DNA from: Anoplopoma fimbria
Lineage: Eukaryota > Chordata > Actinopteri > Perciformes > Anoplopomatidae
NCBI RefSeq assembly: GCF_027596085.1
Contig: NC_072449.1
Coordinates: 24,402,522 to 24,466,521, forward strand
Reading direction: 5' to 3'
Length of the DNA stretch: 64,000 bases
In this document: in pieces, positions 1-13,890 of the stretch
Position numbering within the stretch: position 1 is the first letter of the stretch
Layout: each line of letters opens with the position of its first letter
Made by a program: the position numbers and the translations under genes
The notes under the pieces: model-generated
Seen by the model: only the letters and a program-made list of their open reading frames with translations
What the model was told of the DNA's origin: nothing
The model's database searches: none

Positions 1-2119
1 ATTCTGAATCGACCAAAACAGGGACACATAAGAAAAGTTCCCAACCATGTGAGCTATGAGCCAATGAATTTGAGACCTGGTTTAGCCCATCACATAATTG
101 ACCATGACCTGGCTAATGACCAATTGTCTCATAACATGTTCTTGTCAAAACTGCTGCTCCCGTAAAATATGAATCATTTATGCAATGCTGTGTATAAACC
201 AATAAATGTACTGCATGTTGATCGTTAAGTAAAAGATGAGACAGAAATTAGATTAGGGGATAAAAAGGCAGCGTAAACATCATGTTGGATAAGACAGCTT
301 AGCCACTGTAAAACTAGAAACATAAACCCTCAGAAGTGAGACCAGGAGAATGTCCTGGAATGAAGGAAACAGACGACACAGATACATTCTGTGGAAGGAT
401 CTGGTGTGTTGACAAAGACAAGTGCCCCAGCCAAGCAGCTACATGATTAACCCTGTACTGGTGATGGGAGTCAGTGAGTCAGTGAGGAGGTAAAGGAGAG
501 GAGAAAGAGTGACAGCAGAGGAGTAGGGGATAGGGACAGAGGAAGTGTCAGCGTTACTTTAGAAGGCAAAGAGAAACACAGGCTGACAGGTGAACCCGTG
601 AGGATTGACCGGCCTGCATCCAGCTGTCAGCGAGAGCTCATCTGGCACCAGCAGAGCTTATGTGTCAAACAGGAGGAAGGACGTGAGGATCCCTGCATAT
701 GGACGCCCATGTACAGCTGTGGCCCGGCCCCACACTAAGCGGCTTTAATGAGCAACATGTAACAACAACAGAGGACACAAGGACATAAGAGTGATTATCA
801 TCTCACATATCGTGGTGTTCAAGTGGTTGCTATGCACCGCACAGTAAATCCTTTTTGGGAGTGAGCGCTGCTGGAAATCTGCATGCAATTCCAATTTACT
901 GGATTTGAAATTTGAAAGGCTGTTGGACATTTTGTGAAAAAAAAAATATGTATACATGTTTTTATGAAAGGTAGATAGTTGGCAGGCGGAAAGGAACAGA
1001 AACTGTAAATGATCTTTTCAGCTAAGGTTTTATTTTTTTAGAACAATTGTTCTGACACATTTAAGCGGTTCTGATAAGCGATGAATCGATCGGTCTGTGA
1101 AAATTGCCCAAATTTACTGTGTCCATGACTCTACATCCATTGGTGTCCTGGCTGTCAAAATACTGTACAGTATTTAAAAAACGTGTGCTATGGAAAAAAT
1201 GTAATGAAAAGCTGACTTTGTTCGTGACGCTTTTTACCTCACACTTGACAGCTCCTGGCTGTGTTTGCATCTCAGTCTTGCCGATTCTAAAATGAGGTTG
1301 TATATACATTGGTGCTCACATAGAATAGCGTTTCACTTCACTGGTTATGACTTCTACACTGATCATAATATGCAAGTTTTGCACAATGATGAGTAGGGGT
1401 GGGAATCTAATGCTTTTATGGATTCAGTAAATATAAAAGCAGCTCTATTTTCTGTCTGACTTCAGTGCACTGGGTGTCAACCATTCACTTGTGTATTTAG
1501 CCCACTAAACTGCAATAACAAAAATATAACTGTCTGGTCTTAGTCATGACTTGGTCTCGGTTTAGTTGGTCTTGACTAAAACACTGCTGGCAGTTAAGCT
1601 AACTGGTCTGGATGAAGGTCACCATGTGACTGAACAAATAAAGCAAAGAAAATGTGTGGTAGTGCGCAGCTCTTATATTTGGAAATGTAAACAGCAATAA
1701 TCTGTTAACACAGTCTTCTGTCTATAAAAGAATAATGAAATTATGCGATTTATTACAAGAATGCATGTAGCTTTAAGACAAGAATGCTGGGGTGGTTACA
1801 TTTCCTCAAGGAAAATAGAAACATCTTGTACAAAAACAAAAACACAAGAAACGGATTGAAAATTGACAAAATAACAAGGGCTGTTTCATTGAGCTTTCAA
1901 TTATCTAACAACAAACAATGTGCTAAGTCTAAGTGAAAATATTCAATTATTCCCTTTTACCTTATTGACTGGAGGGCAATGACCACCAGAACTGACTGGA
2001 ACATCTAGCTGCTTTTGTCAAAACAGAAGTTGGTCCACTAGCTCTGGATTGCTCTGCTGTGCTATCGCTATGTCCCCAGTAGTGGGAAATATATACAGTC
2101 TAAGCTGCAATGCTAGTCA
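1..2119. other. Intergenic sequence without a recognised gene
   Basis: No exon-like structure seen. Short ORFs lack any recognisable motif. The stretch TTGGTCTTGACTAAAACACTG near 1560-1590 looks like part of a diverged dispersed repeat. Confidence 0.5.
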
Positions 2120-3070
2120 GGGATGCACAAATACTGTTTGGCTAACTTGGCCAGCAAGGGGAAGACTGCCTCTTGGGACCTCGGCAAGCTGAGGGGTTTG
2201 TCCAAGAGTGGCAGCTGGAAGGGCTCCATAAACGTCTCCCGCTCCTCTGCAGAGTTGCTTTCACATTCAGGTATTACTCTGACCTCAGTGAATGTCTAAC
2301 TCAATAAATCCACCGAAGCGGTAGATACTTTTCTTTTCGGGCATGGCCTACATCTTAACCTTAGCTTGTTGATGGTGATTTGAATTTTCAGCATTGTCCT
2401 CGGTCCCATCCTGCAACAGTGGAAAAGGGCAGACAATATAAAAAAAAAAGTTTCTCACCAGAATAATTGTTATTGTCTTTTAATCATTTCTGAGATGAAA
2501 TCGGACATTAACACAAAACCTTTGAAATTAATGTATGTCTTTCAACACGTATGCCTATGCCTTTTCATGTACAATCACTATTACATATATCTAGAATTAT
2601 GATAAACAATAAATTACTATAAAAGTAAACGTTATTTTTCAAAGTATACAATTACCTTAAGTGCTACATCCTCAGCAATCACATTGGAGTTTTTGTTCAG
2701 TTGTTCATCTTGGGAGAAGAAAGTCTCTGCCTTAAACCTCGGGTTGAGGAAACGGGCTAGTCATCTCATGCACAGTGGTGTTTCTCTCAGCCAACTCTAT
2801 ATGTGAAGCCAGTATAGTTTCCTTCCTTCGCTACCATCGGCATTGGAGAAGTCCAATTTGGTTAGTGTGCAAATGTCAACTGCACTTTTCCTCACCAGGA
2901 GAGAGGTGAACAGTGCAAATAGCAGGTTGTTGTTCAAGGATTCTCTCCACCATGTTGTGAGGCGCTATTCCATCTGGAAGCCACATCAGTCTTCAACTTG
3001 TGAGGCGGCATCTGCAGTAACCTTGTTTCTCCTCAGGGCATGATTAGCTGCGGTGATTCGCCTAATCCTT
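2120..3070 (-). pseudogene. Decayed hAT (ZBED-like) transposase
   Basis: Three stretches in hAT order appear on the minus strand: DVASRWNSAS and, after a frameshift, MVERILEQQPAICTVHLSP near 2900-3010; LNPRFKAETFFSQDEQL near 2700-2740; and FPLLAKLAKQYLCIP near 2125-2170 from the C-terminal dimerisation region. Between them are frameshifts and stops and a segment is missing, so the copy is dead. Limits are approximate. Confidence 0.6.
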
Positions 3071-6000
3071 CCTAGCTTTGTGAAGCAGAAGGTGGCTGCA
3101 GAACTCACTGAGCAGCTTGGTTAAGGAAACGTACAAAACCCTTCATGTATTTGAAGCTGTCCAGCCTCTAGCATGTTAGCAACGACATTTAGCAGCAGCC
3201 ATGAGCTAACCAGTGGGGCACACTCACACACATGCACTAAAAGCACACGCGGCCGGTCCAGCTATGTCAACAAAGCACAGATAAACTTGGATAACAACAC
3301 ACACAAGGCGAAATCAACTCCTTTCTCTGCTCTGGTAGACATCACTCCACTATATCTTTACATAGCAAATAATTGTTTTCAGCTTTATGAATGTTAAGAA
3401 TGGTAAAGACAGCTCCTATTCCTATAGTTTGTAGACTCAAGCTGCCAGTCATCTGAGAACAAGTGAAAGTGACTCATGATGACCAGACATCAAAAGGTGA
3501 ATGAATCGTTCCCATTTCTCCCAACAGAACCGTGTGACACATTTCTCAGTTAAAGCCTGGTCGTGTGGTTTAACTGGGCTCAATTGTGCGAATCATTTAT
3601 TGAAATCCTGCAGTACAGACTCCGCTCTATTGAAATGAAACATGCCACAGACTCCTTTATTTGTCCCAATCCAAACTGTGTGGTAGATTTGTAGAAATTG
3701 TTAATAATTCCCGATGACGAATGGAATAACAATGACAACCCCAACATGACAATGCATTTCTAAAATCCCTCACCTCCACCCCGGAGATTATAAAATCCCA
3801 AATGTACCCACATTTTAAATGAAAATGGGCAGATTTAATTAAATATTCCTCACAGATAACAGTGAGTTACAAAAAGGCGTGTGTGCATGTGGTACATCAC
3901 CAAGGAAGATTTTTGCATTGATGTGTCCAGTTTTCAATTTAGTGGATAAGACAGAAAACATGTATTCCCAACTGGTTATTTTATTTATAAAATATTTTGT
4001 ATTTGATTTATGGAAGATGTACTTTACTACAATACAAATAACAATATTCACCAAATTTATTCGGTACACTTATAGTAGGTAAAACGAATGCAGTCAACCC
4101 CTTTAGCAAATATAACCTTCATTTTGATGTTCAATTTTTGCTGACAGATTTTTTGAGATGTTGATTCATTGTTGTCTAGACTGTAGTTTATTGTGCTGTT
4201 GATTTAATAGTTAGAGTTGTTATGACAGGCTCACTCGACTTGACTATACTAAAATTTGCATCCTGGGGAACAAAGCTCAAGTTGTGATAAGAGTTGAACG
4301 GACTGCTAATGCCTGGAAGTTCATAACATTGCTGTGACAAAGGATTAATAGGTTGTTTTCAGACACCAGCTGGAGGACTTGCCCTCTTGGTCAGTAAGCC
4401 ATCATTTGAAACAAAGACAGTTGGGCTGCAATTAGGTAATTAATGAGCAATGACAAAGGATGCCTCTGTAGGCGTTTATACAATGTTGAGGTATCCTAAG
4501 GTCACAGAGAATCCTGTTGAGAAGCTTTGCAGGTAAAAATGTGCTTCTTTCAGTTGTCCACTTACGATGGAGGGACTTGTTTGCTCTGTGTGTGGGCTAT
4601 AAAATATAAAATATAATCAAACCTGCAGAAACAACATTGGCTCTGAGTAGATCTCTACACGATCTTGCCGGTTTAACTCTATACATCAAAAGGTAATAAG
4701 ATTATTTACATATTCCAGATTTAGAATTTACCTTTAAATATTTAGAAACTTCAGATATGTTTTGTTGTATGTTTGTTTTTCCAAAAAGGGGACCTGTAAG
4801 ATTTTGATTGGTTTATTTTGTTCACTTTCTTGACTTGTTCTCCTGTAAATTAACACCTATAACACCTGTTGTATAAGTGGAGCTGAAACACAATAGGGCC
4901 AAATCCAAACCCATCATCGGTGGGCACAGTGATTAGCTTTGATTTTCAGCATTAGACTTCTGTATGATAATCAACACTCATAGTGTCACAAATACAGTAT
5001 GCTACTTCTGGTGGAGAAAACATACTGAGAGCATAGAGAGACACAGGAGCAGTGGATCATGCTGGATCATGCTTCAGGGGTGGTTTGAGTTGTTTCTATG
5101 GCCATTTTGGTGGTTTTGTTTCTGCTGTGAAAACCTGTCACCATTGGAACCCATTGTTACTTGCTGAATTCAAACTGACTGCACCGGCTGTTTTCCCTCA
5201 GTAAGAAAACCTTTAATGCACCTTTCGAGTCAGTTACATAACACATCTTAATGCAGGCATGGATTTCAATTTCTCCTTAATCTGTTTTGAAATGCAGCCT
5301 AAAAAAAGGATCTCTAACTCCATCGGCAGATATTGCAGTCTTCTGACAATTTATCCAATACAAGCCTCTTTTCCAATTTGCACCATGCTGTGCTAGGCTT
5401 GAAGTTGTGTATCTGTTTACCAAAATTTAACAAAAACGAGTTGGTCACACTCACATGCACCATATATCTCAAGTAGCAACTTCCCCCAGTTTTGCACAGT
5501 TAGAAGCCATTGCTTTAGTATATAGTAGGGCTGGACAGTTACCAATGTCCAAATGTGCATTTACACAAATTTCACCCAAAAATGTACCTCAGCTTCACTA
5601 ATCCACTTACTCACTAACTTACATTAAAGGTGATTGGCTGAAATTAATGTCATTTTTAGCATCATATTTTACCATGCCCATTACTTGAGTTTTATTCTTA
5701 TGTATTTTAACCCTATTCTTAATGCCTGACATTATAGTTTATTTTCGTCTCATTTCATTATACATTACTATAAAATCTTGGCAGCCCAACTTTAAGATGC
5801 TGTTTACGTCTCTCACGTTTTGACAGAAGGACGATGTGAAACTGTCTGTGCACCTAAAAACTTTGCAGAATATAAAACAGGTATTGCTTCTTTTCATTGT
5901 CTGCATGAACTTTATCTCCATACTCCTGGCTTCCTGAAAACTTTAGATAAACACAGCCATAAGCGCTGAGCTGAAAAGGCCCAGCACATATCCAAACACT

Positions 6001-6139
6001 GCTATAAACAGTACCTCAATTTACTGCAAGACAAGAAAAATGTGAGACATAGGAGCATGTTCTACAGACAATCAATGTGAAAGGCTGAAGAGCGAATATT
6101 TTAAAATTACATCAAAATTAATAAGTAATATATAATGTA

Positions 6140-6365
6140 GGCCGTGTCTACACAGGAGGTGTTTCAGCCGTGTTTTTCAGTCGTCTCACACGTCTGACAG
6201 AACACATACACTTCTATTTTGGATCCACAGTGATGTGTGTTGGGCTTTGATTGCTGCCAAAATGCAGGTGACCTACACTCAAACCGTGCTTACACGTATC
6301 TTGTGTAGACACAGACAGAGGCCTGAAGCTGCTGCTCTGCTAATGTGCTGCTTAAGACGTCTCTA
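6140..6365 (+). repeat. Unclassified dispersed repeat, copy 1
   Basis: It shares with the copy near 27.1-27.4 kb the blocks GTGACCTACAC and GACAGAG(G)CCTGAAGCTGCTGCTCTG followed by TAAxGTGCT. It shares with the copy near 9.5 kb the blocks CGTGTTTTTC and CAGAACACATACACTTCTAT. No coding capacity. Confidence 0.5.
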
Positions 6366-9054
6366 TTTACTGTACTTCAGTCAAATACCAATTATACTGA
6401 CATATTATAGACATTCAAGGTATAACTGCTTCAGGCTAAACACATTATCCCACACCTAATTGTTTGTAGTTTTAATGTCATGACAGATCCCACCTCCTTT
6501 AATGCAGGTTAGCACCCGTGCCACATATCAAATTCACAATTTTCTTTCCTGCCAGCTTTGACTCAGTGGGCCCTCACACCAGGATAAAACAATCAGACTC
6601 AGCAAATCTGTTTACCCAGGTGAATCCACCATCTGGCAAATGGATGTGTGCCAGCAGGTAGTTCATGCTAACTTGTTAACTTCTGCCTTGCATTAAACCA
6701 GCAGTTCCATGAAAGATGGTAGATGTATCAAGTCAGAACATTTCAAGAATGAGTTTTGTTAGGCCAATTACAGTCAGAAATTTAACTGCTACACGCACTT
6801 CTATCCAGTTGCTGGTCACCGGGCCATGTTCACACAGGCAAAATGCAAAAAGAAATGCCTGCAATATGGCAAATGTTGCATTTCAACAGAAAATGTATGC
6901 TGCTTTCTCTCAGACACTCAGAGTATCTGTCAATGCACGAGCGGGGGACAGTACCAGGACTCATTTAAATAGCTATTTTTGTCAATACCACAATAGCAAT
7001 ATTTTTTATATTTATTTTCATTATTTCTTTCTTTCTTAAAACCTTCAAAAATTTTCAGAGTTTTCTGTTTAACACTGAATTCATCCTGGTAACAAGTATT
7101 ATTTGAGAAGCCCAAACATATTTCATAGTGCCATAGACCATTCCATTGTGGCCAAAAACTATACAAACAAATCAGAGTCATATTCTTGATTACCATATTC
7201 ATGGCCAAAGTTTGAATACTTAGGAGAACACCAACAGTGCATAAATCTGCCATTATATAAATCTACATATTTTGCTTGAGTAACCTTTGCTAAAAGCTGG
7301 GCGCTCAACTTACTGAAATTAAACTATAATTTGTGACTCATTTGTAAAGATTTCCGTCTTCAGTGGGAACATATGGGCTTTGAGCCGAGTGCCAGAGAAA
7401 TAGGTAGGGAAGACGGGAAGAATAGAGAGACAGGATTTGTTGACAATAGGAAACATAAAATAATGCAGGCTTTATCCTTTTATCTAATTTCACTGAGTGT
7501 TTGAGGCAACGTGAAGTGATTGGCCTGGTCCTGTGGATCAGCTCTGGAGTCTGGACATCCCTAGTTCCTAGTACTACTTTCAGACTGGGTTGTTAAGCTG
7601 CTGATGCTGCTGAGTTAATAGACTGTTCCTGCTCTCAATGCTACAAGATTTTATAGCAGGCTTGGGAGCAATGAGAGAAAGGTGTCATAGGGGAAATAAG
7701 CTGCAAAGAGAGCTACAGACACCACATACACAACTGTATGCCTGAAGTCAACTTAAGAAGCTGTGCAGAATTTCCTTCCTCCAAATTGATGAGCAGAGCA
7801 GACATAATCTTGTATCCCTGCCAGAATCTGATTTTGCAACAGCAGTGTTTTCAGTGTGGTTCATGACAGCAGATTTGTAGTAAAGGACAGCTTTAATCAC
7901 TTTTATATCTTGTTAGGTGTTTTAATTTCACCAACTGCGTGGGAAAAAAAAAAATAGTTAAAGCTCGCCATATTTTCATTAATACAATCTAAGACCAACA
8001 CAGATGGACGGTCATTATTTGTGGGGTTATGGAATATGCATGTGTAGAAGCAGAAACGAAAAAACAAATACAACTGAAGTTACAAAGAGGCAACAGCTGC
8101 GCCTTCTTTGCATTTGAACAGGTAACTCAATTAGGATTTAAAAACATACGACAGAGAGCCGAAAAATTCAACAAAGACAGCAAAGTGGCATCATGACAAA
8201 TGACCAGTAAATGTTCCAAACAAAACAAACTACAACAGTGGACACAATTTCAATAATCCTGCTTCCACTCTGTAAAGAACCAACAGCCGTAGATGGTTGG
8301 AGAGGCTCTCGGGCCATGGAAACTGCAGCCCCAGAAATGGCACTATAATCAATAGCTTCCCAGGCCACTTGTTAAAAATGCCATTTCCATCTCCAACTCG
8401 CTGAGAGGGCCCTTTACCAGGAAAGAGCCACATATCATTCTCTCCAGACAACTGGCTGGATGAAAAATAGCAGCCCACTGTCACTGACCAATATTGATTA
8501 TGAGTGAAAATGTGATCATTTTGTATTAACTCGCCCCTAGGTGCCCTGTTCTGTCAGGTTTGCGGGTGAAAATTAATGCTTTCATATCATGCTTAACAAA
8601 AATATGGCTCGTTTCTCATTTTAGCCTCTAGACAAAGAGGTGTATGCCAATCACAATAATTTAATAGCTTCCTCAATGGAACATGATGATATGAATTAGA
8701 TTAAAACCATTATTTAACACCTTTGTACCTACTTTAAAGATATTTATTATTGCCCCCGACACCACTTTAATGAAACGCCAGGTTTGGCATTTAAAATATC
8801 AATTTCTGATGATTAGAGTTGTCATTGTTAAAAAGAAGATATGTGTAAGAGGGAGGGGGCTCTGCGATCCAATTGAAAATGTCTTTCTCTATAAAAGGTC
8901 TAGAACAGGATAATGGTGCCTTTGTGAAACAATTTGTAAACATGTGATATCGACTGAATTAAAGCCCAGCAATCAAGAGGAAATCATTTAGACATCCTAT
9001 TACAGACGCTCAACTATAAATACATAATATAGGATAGCTTTAACATCTGCCCTA

Positions 9055-9270
9055 CGGTGTTTTCACACCTAACTTAGATAGTACATGTCAATCAAACTGT
9101 GGTGCATTTACCTGATTTGGTTCAGTTTGTTTAGGTTGGTGTGAATGCTGTCAGTCAAACTCTGGTCCGGACTACAGAGCCTGAAAAGGAGGATATCGGC
9201 CCGAATCCAAGAAGACTCTGCTTTTTTTTGTGGTGTGAAAGCAAACCAGACCAACCTCAGAAATTTAAAA
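9055..9270. repeat. MITE-like element
   Basis: TTTTCACACCT at the left and GGTGTGAAAG near the right form short inverted ends, with an internal GGTTGGTGTGAATGC. Such 0.2-kb elements with TTCACACC ends are frequent in fish. No coding sequence. Confidence 0.4.
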
Positions 9271-9489
9271 TAGCAGATGTGTGATTTTAGCACAAATAAA
9301 GAAAGCTATACTACCATTAGATCCATCTGTGAAGGAAGTAATCGTTTAAGCGATTTGGATAAATAGCATATATATTTATGCAGATCATTTGGTAATACAA
9401 TTATACATCAGTGATTAAAAAATGATTTAAAACTAGAAGGTAGCACTCAGTGGAGTGGGAATCTCCCCCAGGTATGTCTGCAACGACTA

Positions 9490-9640
9490 ACCCCCCCATC
9501 TAGACTGCAAGTGTATCAGACGGGTTTTTCTCTCGCACGTCTCACACAACAGATACGCTCTCATTTTAATCCATGCAGATGTCTGCTCACTCGTTGTTCA
9601 GGCGTGCGTCTCAGTTCTGTTTCACCGGCGTAACCAGGAC
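9490..9640 (+). repeat. Unclassified dispersed repeat, copy 2 (partial)
   Basis: It resembles the 5' half of the copy near 6.15 kb: a GTGTATCAGACGGGTTTTTC block, then CACGTCTCACACAACAGATA and a TTTTAATCCATGCAGATG block. Divergence is considerable. Confidence 0.35.
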
Positions 9641-11883
9641 TTGAATCGTTTATGTTTGAACATTACACTTGTAGGTGTGAGGTTGATGCCCAATAAAAAC
9701 GCCACAGAATAATTGTGTCTCTGGCAACAGACAAAGGTGTGTTGTGCTTGTGTCCTACTCTTTGTATTTTAGCAGATCCTCATTAAAAAGTTAGTGAATT
9801 GTACATTAGGCTGAATTGCAGTCTTGACTAATGAAGCTCAAATTTTTTGGGGGGCTCTTTCTGACACCAGAGAAGATTGTTAAACACATTATCATTAAAT
9901 TGCAGTATGACCTGCCATCAAGTAACAAAATTTGATATTTTCACATGGGTCCATGAAGCGCTAATTACGCATGATGATAGTTGTGAAAATGGTCCAATCG
10001 TTGAGCTTTTTTCTCAGTCCATATGACCATGTGTTTTCTCCTCTTGGTTTGAGCCAGTGTAAATAAAAGGTAAACAAAAAGCAAATAAACAAGCAAACTA
10101 AAAGGCAACAATGTAGGATTGTGCCCTTAATCCTGATCAAAAGAACCAAAGTACAAGTTTGAGAGCAACCTTGAACCTGTTACAAAGCCAAAAATATAGC
10201 ATACATTCTGATCAATCATAAAGTACTCCTTCCCCTACACATGTAAATACAGCACATATTACGTGCACCAAAGGAACTTCACTCCAAATTTTATTTTCCA
10301 AAGCGCAGCATATGTTAATCATACTGCAATAAAGGGAAGCAAATGAAAAGAAAGACTGAATATAACTGTGTCAGCATGACAGGAGAATAAAAGGCAGCAC
10401 AAAACTCATTTTAGATGCAGCACAAAATGAGTGACTGGCCCTCTCTCAGCCCCTTCTTAGCAGGGCGATTGGGGTTCATAATTACAAACTAGCCTACAGA
10501 CAAATGCACAAACCTTTGTCACTCCGTTCTTATTGAGGGCACATTTCCACAAAGGCAAAAAGTCATAAATACTGCCCTATAGGAAAATGCCCTGTGGTGT
10601 TTTATTAGTTTGAGTGTTTTTCTTTTCCCTTTTCCTATTGAATATTCAACAAATCCAATTCTCTCACGGTGTCACACTCAAACTGCCTTTTGCAGCTTAT
10701 CCTTGCAGGCATTGTGTCCCAATCTCAGACACTGGCTAGTGATATTACACTCTGTGTCGCATATCACAGACGTTATCAGGCCTCATGAGCACTTATTTTC
10801 AAGAAGAAATGCATTAAACATGGAAAGAAAAAAAACAAGAAGTAATATCTTTTGTTTGTTTCAGAGCAGAATCCATATGAAAAATGTAATATATGGTTCT
10901 TATTGACAGATATATTGTCTATACCAGTCAACAAAAGCACAAATTAATGAAAAATAAAAGCTGAGGTTCACATTTTCCATCATTTTTCTCACCGAGTACT
11001 TCCTTTGGAAAATAAGTATGCATGTTCTCCACTGAAGGCAGACTCAGAGACTGTGTGAAATGATGAAAAAAGACTTTGCTGTAGATGATAAAGCCTGGGA
11101 AAAGGAAGGACACAAGAAGGACTTTAATATTTTGAGAGTTCAATCATTCTTCCTTAGCCTGTGACTGCTAGGTGACAGTGTGTTGAAATGTGTGTGGGTG
11201 GAGGTGCCGGCTCTGTCAATAGTCAGGTATATCAACTGCACAGACGTAATCCCTCTCAGGCTGCTTGGGAGCCACTGCAGTTGTCAGGGTGCTGCTCCAT
11301 ACAAATGCACTGGATTACCCAGCATACCAGCAGCAGCAAACAGATGTAACAGAACGCCGCAATGTCAATTGGTCAAGACAGGTGGGAAACCCCCTTCAAT
11401 CGATGGTACCGTAAATCAGGTGTGCTAGAGAATAACAGTATATCGAGACGAGTCTGTAGAGAACATCTACTTTCGTTTCATACTGTAATGTTTAATGGCG
11501 GGATAGTCATATAGTCATGTTACTATCAAAGGGCAACTTGACACAATGCTAAAATATACATTCTGGAGCTCTTCTGGTTCAAGTTTTTTTGCACATTCAA
11601 CTTGTTTTAAGGCACCAGTGTTATTGCCATCAATGCTGTCTGGTTGTACTGAACAAATCCAGAAAATACTTCTACATCACTGACACAAGGTGTGATCTTC
11701 AATCACTGGAATTAATTTAAAAAAAAAATCTATACATTCAGCTGATGTTTGTAAAAACTCAGGACAGTGAACAATGTTTCCATTTGTCACCTTTCAAATC
11801 AGGATCTAATGAAAAATAGAACAAGTCTATGTCTGTCTGTTCTTTGATTTTCTCAAGAAACTACATTCGATGTATTGTGTATT

Positions 11884-12260
11884 GTTGAGGACCCAAGGAA
11901 GTGCAGTGTCGAGTGCGAAGTCTTCTGGAGATCTACTGGACATATTTATTAGCAGTGCGTTATGTACACACTTTGTATTGTAATGAGGGGACCCATATTA
12001 GTTGTCACAATGCTGAATGACATGCAGGGTACAGCTCACGCTCTACATCGATGTTTGTGTGAGCTTTAGGTGTATTCTCTAGCATTGCTAGGGTATGCAA
12101 CTATGTCATGGCAGGTGTAATGCTCAGGACTAACGGAAGCACAGTGTCGAGTGTAAAGTTCTTGTTATGAGAGGAGAAAGCTGCAAGCAGCAATATCGGG
12201 GGCCAAGCAGAACTATCCCTGGTCCGAGCCCGGAGGATCTCAGGGCCAAAGTGCCCAGTC
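11884..12260 (+). repeat. Unclassified repeat with spaced direct copies
   Basis: A motif close to GGAAGTGCAGTGTCGAGTGC occurs near 11898 and again near 12135 (GGAAGCACAGTGTCGAGTGT), about 240 bases apart, each preceded by an AGGAC-type sequence. A segment CAATATCGGGGGCCAAGC follows, which I associate with fish dispersed repeats. The family is not identified. Confidence 0.45.
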
Positions 12261-13514
12261 ATGTCAGAGCTTCAATGTCAAGCCTTAAGCCTTATTGGCC
12301 AGAGAGAATATAGTAAGCAGGGTCTCTATCACTCACACATTTGCCAGCTGGTGTTATATAGGCGGCATTCAGCGACATCGAACCTAGATGAACTCACGAA
12401 GCAATGGACAAGCTGGGCCGTTTTACCGCAAAAGGAAATCAGCAGACCTCAAATATCTAACATGCTTACTGCTTTGATGGAGTCGGTTGATTCGAAAGAG
12501 TGAGATTTCTGGGCGGTAGAGAGACATAAGAAAGCACAGCCAATGAAATGTCAGTATCACACTGAATAACTAGCAGGCTTAAAATGTATAAATAATAAAA
12601 TTACATTAAAAAATGTCATTGTTTGTGTGCAAAGTCGTAGCTCTGAACAGAAGCGCAAACTCTACAATGACAACATTATCAGCAACTCACCAGAATCTCA
12701 TGAGCCCATCACAATCTGTGACAATGAGTTCTGGCCAAGAACGTCAGGCTTTTTTTTTTCCTCAATCCTTTTTCCTCTTTTTCATTTCATTTGGCTTGGC
12801 ATGCCATGAAGTAAAGTCTAATTAAACAATCAAGCCCATGCAGTCCCATTACCCCTCTGTCCTATTGACTTTGTCACAGCACTCATCCTCTCCTCAGTAT
12901 AAACTCCCATGTCTAATGCCGGCCGGGGAGAAGGGCTGTTGTCACACACTGTTTGTCCCTCTATCTCTCTTCGTCTCTGTGAGCACAGAGTCAGCATCAA
13001 AGCAGCGGGCGTGCTGAGCTCTGAGAGAGCGTACCAAAGCTTTGAGTGTTGAGTTTGAGCTAAACTGCTGAGCACAAATATAGCTGAAGTTGTATTGCGG
13101 ACTGTCATCTCTAAAAGTGTCTTTAAATGACTTTCTCTTGATGTAGTGGATGCAAGAAATTTGCCGTTTGACACAGCACTTACCAGGGTAAGGAAAGTTA
13201 CAACCTTATAGAAAGAAAAGTAAACTATTTTATAACTATTCAATAGCAATGTCATCCAAAGTACATAGCAATGTATATCAAACAAAGTAATATAAAGTTA
13301 TAATACAAAAATATAATCTCAGTGTGTCCACTCTTACAAGCATTATTTACTATGTCTTGCTTTCTGTGAAATATTGAAATTTGTGTGAAATTAAGTCAAT
13401 TTGATTCAGGAACACAAAGGATTTATGGTATAAACTGAATTAAATATAACAGAACTTTAAAATCAAGAAGTGAAAAAGTCACAAAACTTGTGAGGCGGGA
13501 TTGGTATACTCAAA

Positions 13515-13890
13515 GTGCGACCACGTTACAAGCTGATGTGTTTTGTGGACTTGGAAAAGGCCATTCGGTCCTTGTTTCACCAAGATGAGCACTGTGTCCG
13601 TTTACTTTGCACAAAGTCAAACACGATTCCAGTGGCTGTTGGCTTACGCCAGGGTTGTTCCTCGTCATCCAACTTGTTTGTGATTTTCATGAACAGGAAT
13701 TCAAGGTGAAGCCGGTGGGGAACCAAGTGTCTGTTTTGCAGACCTCAGAATTGCATCTTTGCTCTTTGCAGTTGATGCGGTCCTCTTGGCTTCATCAGAA
13801 CATTGACCTTCAGCAAACACCTGCAACTGAGGGTGAAGTGGTAGTGATGAGAGTCAGTACATCAAGTCGGAGGCCATGGTTCAGGGAATG
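13515..13890 (+). mobile_element. Non-LTR retrotransposon reverse-transcriptase fragment
   Basis: The plus strand reads CFVDLEKA, then IRSLFHQDEHCVRLLCTKSN and VAVGLRQGCSSSSNLFVIFM, then in a shifted frame RVSTSS. These are reverse-transcriptase core motifs of a teleost LINE. The segment between VDLEKA and IRSL that includes part of the core is deleted, and frameshifts follow. The A-x-DD catalytic box is degenerate. Dead fragment; L2/Rex-like family assignment is tentative. Confidence 0.7.

Larger units (their letters stand above)
3071..13514. other. Gene-poor region
   Basis: No supported gene. It holds two copies of an unclassified repeat, a MITE-like element and the 11.9-12.3 kb repeat. 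The segment 8240-9010 reads like slowly evolving non-coding DNA, AT-rich with homeobox-site-like TTAATTA words and no repeat signature, but conservation cannot be tested here. Confidence 0.45.

Noticed and set aside
12830..13285. Longest minus-strand ORF in the left part (151 codons)
   Set aside because: No recognisable domain, unusual composition, no splice or promoter context; ORFs of this size arise by chance in 64 kb.
13600..13710. Active retrotransposon
   Set aside because: Internal deletion in the reverse-transcriptase core and frameshifts make it inactive.
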